Below, piece after piece: positions 62,793-64,000 of a stretch of DNA of 64,000 nt; position 1 is the first letter of the stretch, and each line of letters begins with the position of its first letter. A program made the position numbers and the translations under genes. The stretch lies in contig CAUYUJ010003891.1 of the NCBI GenBank assembly GCA_963575745.1, positions 360,693-424,692 on the forward strand, given 5' to 3'. The notes below the pieces were generated by a model, which was not told the origin of the DNA, ran no database searches, and saw only the letters and a program-made list of their open reading frames with translations. The DNA is from Prorocentrum cordatum (Eukaryota > Sar > Dinophyceae > Prorocentrales > Prorocentraceae).

Positions 62793-62876
62793 TGTGTTGA
62801 CGCGCTCTTGAACTCCCCTGCGCGGGAGTATCGGTTATCCGCGTGATGAACACATTGGTCGCGCCGCGTGTAGTTT

Positions 62877-62918
62877 CGGAGCTGCAACTCCGCTTTGGAT
62901 TTCCGAGCTGTAGCTCGG
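62877..62918. other. two adjacent GCTG-core palindromes
   Basis: GGAGCTGCAACTCC at about 62878-62891 and CCGAGCTGTAGCTCGG at 62903-62918, the second perfect apart from its GT centre. They lie in a spacer after the gene ending at 62792. Confidence 0.85.
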
Positions 62919-63130
62919 ATGTTATGCGCGGGGCTGCAGACCCGCCCCAAGTCCTCATGAGCCTCATATCCGCTCAATCTCTGCATCGTCGTCGTCGGCG
63001 TCGCCCTCCTCGCCCTCATCGGCGCTCCCCCCATCGGCCACTGCTCAGCCGGACCCGCCCTCCCTTCAGCGCGGGCGCGGGCTGAAGCCCACACCCGCGT
63101 GCGCACTGCCAGCAGCTGCAGCTCCTGCTC

Positions 63131-63725
63131 TCTTCAGATGACGCAGGCTATGCCGCTGCCGCGTCGGCTCCATCTCGAGCGCTGTCACGCCGCCCCCCTC
63201 CAGTTCGGCTGCAGCTCGAACTCCAGCTCGCGTGGCCGCAATGGAGATCGCCCGCCGCATCGAACCCATGGATCGCCTCATGATTAACTCCCAGTCGGGT
63301 GCCATCTCCCACGCCGCGAGCGCTGAGAACAGTCGGACCATGGCGATGTCCATCATTGCATCGGTCCGCTCGGCCAAGCTGGCGATAGACGACGCGTCGC
63401 TGATCAACGAGAAAGTACAAGCGAGCATATCTAACGGGCTGCAGCCACCCAACACGCACGTGCTTTCGGGCATGACGGGATTGAGCGTGGGCGGGGGTCG
63501 GGGTGGGATGGGGGGCGTGGGATAGCACTGGCGGCACGGGGTGCTGCAGCATCGAGCCTGCCCCGCCGAATGCACATCCTGGTTGTAGCGGCGGGTTCTC
63601 TGACGACTTGAAGGCAAAGATCACTGCTGCAGTCAACCAACGGGTGCTCGGTGGCATGGGCAGCGGCGACATGGAGATTGGCCGCCGCCAGGACTTGTGC
63701 ATGTCATCGTGGTGTGTGTTGTTGT
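63131..63725 (+). CDS. hypothetical protein, three exon-like blocks
   Basis: Block 1 (63131-63180): SDDAGYAAAASAPSRA. Block 2 (about 63238-63460): ATG at 63241, MEIARRIEPMDRLMINSQSG, AISHAASAENSRTMAMSIIA, SVRSAKLAIDDASLINEKVQ. Block 3 (about 63575-63700): GCSGGFSDDLKAKITAAVNQ, RVLGGMGSGDMEIGRRQD. The blocks are in different frames and are separated by stretches carrying CGGCTGCAGCTCGAACTCCAG (63208-63228) and GGGCTGCAGCC (63436-63446), consistent with palindrome-bearing introns. Blocks 2 and 3 are helical with little low complexity, so coding is likely. Function unknown. Confidence 0.45.
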
Positions 63726-63884
63726 GAGTGATGCTTTGTTTTGCATCGGATGGTGGTGGTGATGTTGCTGATGGTTGTGTTTATGTTGCTGGTGGTGCCG
63801 CCGTTGTAATTGCTTTGGGCTGCGTTGATGATGGCGCTCTCGCGCGCGCGTGGGGGGAGGCGGGCGGGGTTCGGTCGACAGGAC

Positions 63885-64000
63885 ATGGACAACCCGAACT
63901 ACTTCCTCACGCGCGGCGGTTGGGATCAGCTGAACTCGGCGAGCAGCATGGAGACGAAGGCGGGCGTCATCGCCGAGCGCCTTCAGGCGCCCGTGTCGTG
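63885..64000 (+). CDS. partial exon running off the window
   Basis: Reads DMDNPNYFLTRGGWDQLNSA and SSMETKAGVIAERLQAPVS to the window edge with no stop. Composition is that of true coding sequence. It probably continues the gene whose earlier blocks are at 63131-63725, after a low-complexity TG-rich intron (63712-63880). Confidence 0.5.
   Translation, partial: MDNPNYFLTRGGWDQLNSASSMETKAGVIAERLQAPVS

Noticed and set aside
1-64000. tRNA, rRNA or spliced-leader RNA genes
   Set aside because: No cloverleaf, rRNA core or full spliced-leader gene with donor site was recognised by eye. A covariance-model scan would be decisive.

Overview
The window looks like nuclear DNA of a dinoflagellate. This is inferred from several signs. 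It is GC-rich and packed with triplet and other microsatellites. Genes are sparse and made of short exons. Two large decayed retroelements carry sequence signatures I associate with dinoflagellates. A degenerate copy of the dinoflagellate spliced leader lies inside a terminal repeat at 35202-35222 and again at 36558-36578. No rRNA, tRNA, CRISPR array or bacterial-type operon was seen. The organism cannot be named from sequence alone.

Layout. 1-8.5 kb: low-complexity and degenerate tandem repeats, no gene recognised. 8.5-13.2 kb (+): a broken non-LTR (LINE-type) retrotransposon with an endonuclease domain, interrupted at 9382-10654 by a short element with ~490-bp terminal direct repeats and a 5-bp target duplication. 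13.3-21.5 kb: duplicated TCG microsatellites, a 77-bp minisatellite array embedded in an older degenerate repeat, and dispersed repeats. 21.5-29.0 kb: a mirror-symmetric block. Its core is a nearly perfect 1.15-kb inverted repeat around a 132-bp spacer, and its outer arms are much more diverged. 29.0-30.6 kb: a second 77-bp array and pyrimidine repeats. 31.3-37.6 kb (-): a frameshifted reverse-transcriptase element interrupted by a second terminal-repeat element (35090-36782) that carries an open frame. 37.7-43.4 kb: microsatellites and more of the degenerate repeat. 43.45-44.8 kb: an AT-rich then TG-rich island. 44.8-64 kb: a different landscape with short exons of low-copy-looking protein genes, mostly on +, separated by introns and spacers rich in short palindromes with a GCTGCAGC core.

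The best-supported genes are a multi-exon gene at about 46.0-49.5 kb, a three-exon gene at 50.7-51.6 kb, a Q-rich protein at 52.0-52.7 kb, an Ala-rich coiled-coil protein at 58.4-60.5 kb, and smaller ones near 62.5, 63.3 and 63.9 kb. I cannot assign biochemical functions to these. No operon or pathway is evident.

The most unusual points are: (i) two small terminal-direct-repeat elements with 5-bp target duplications and AG...CT rather than TG...CA ends, each inside a retroelement ORF, one with a spliced-leader relic in its repeats; (ii) the nested palindrome with a sharp step in arm divergence; (iii) introns that look introner-like, flanked by 3-6 bp direct repeats and often holding a perfect palindrome. 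Most coordinates outside repeat boundaries are approximate, because dinoflagellate splice sites are often non-canonical and frames were joined by eye.
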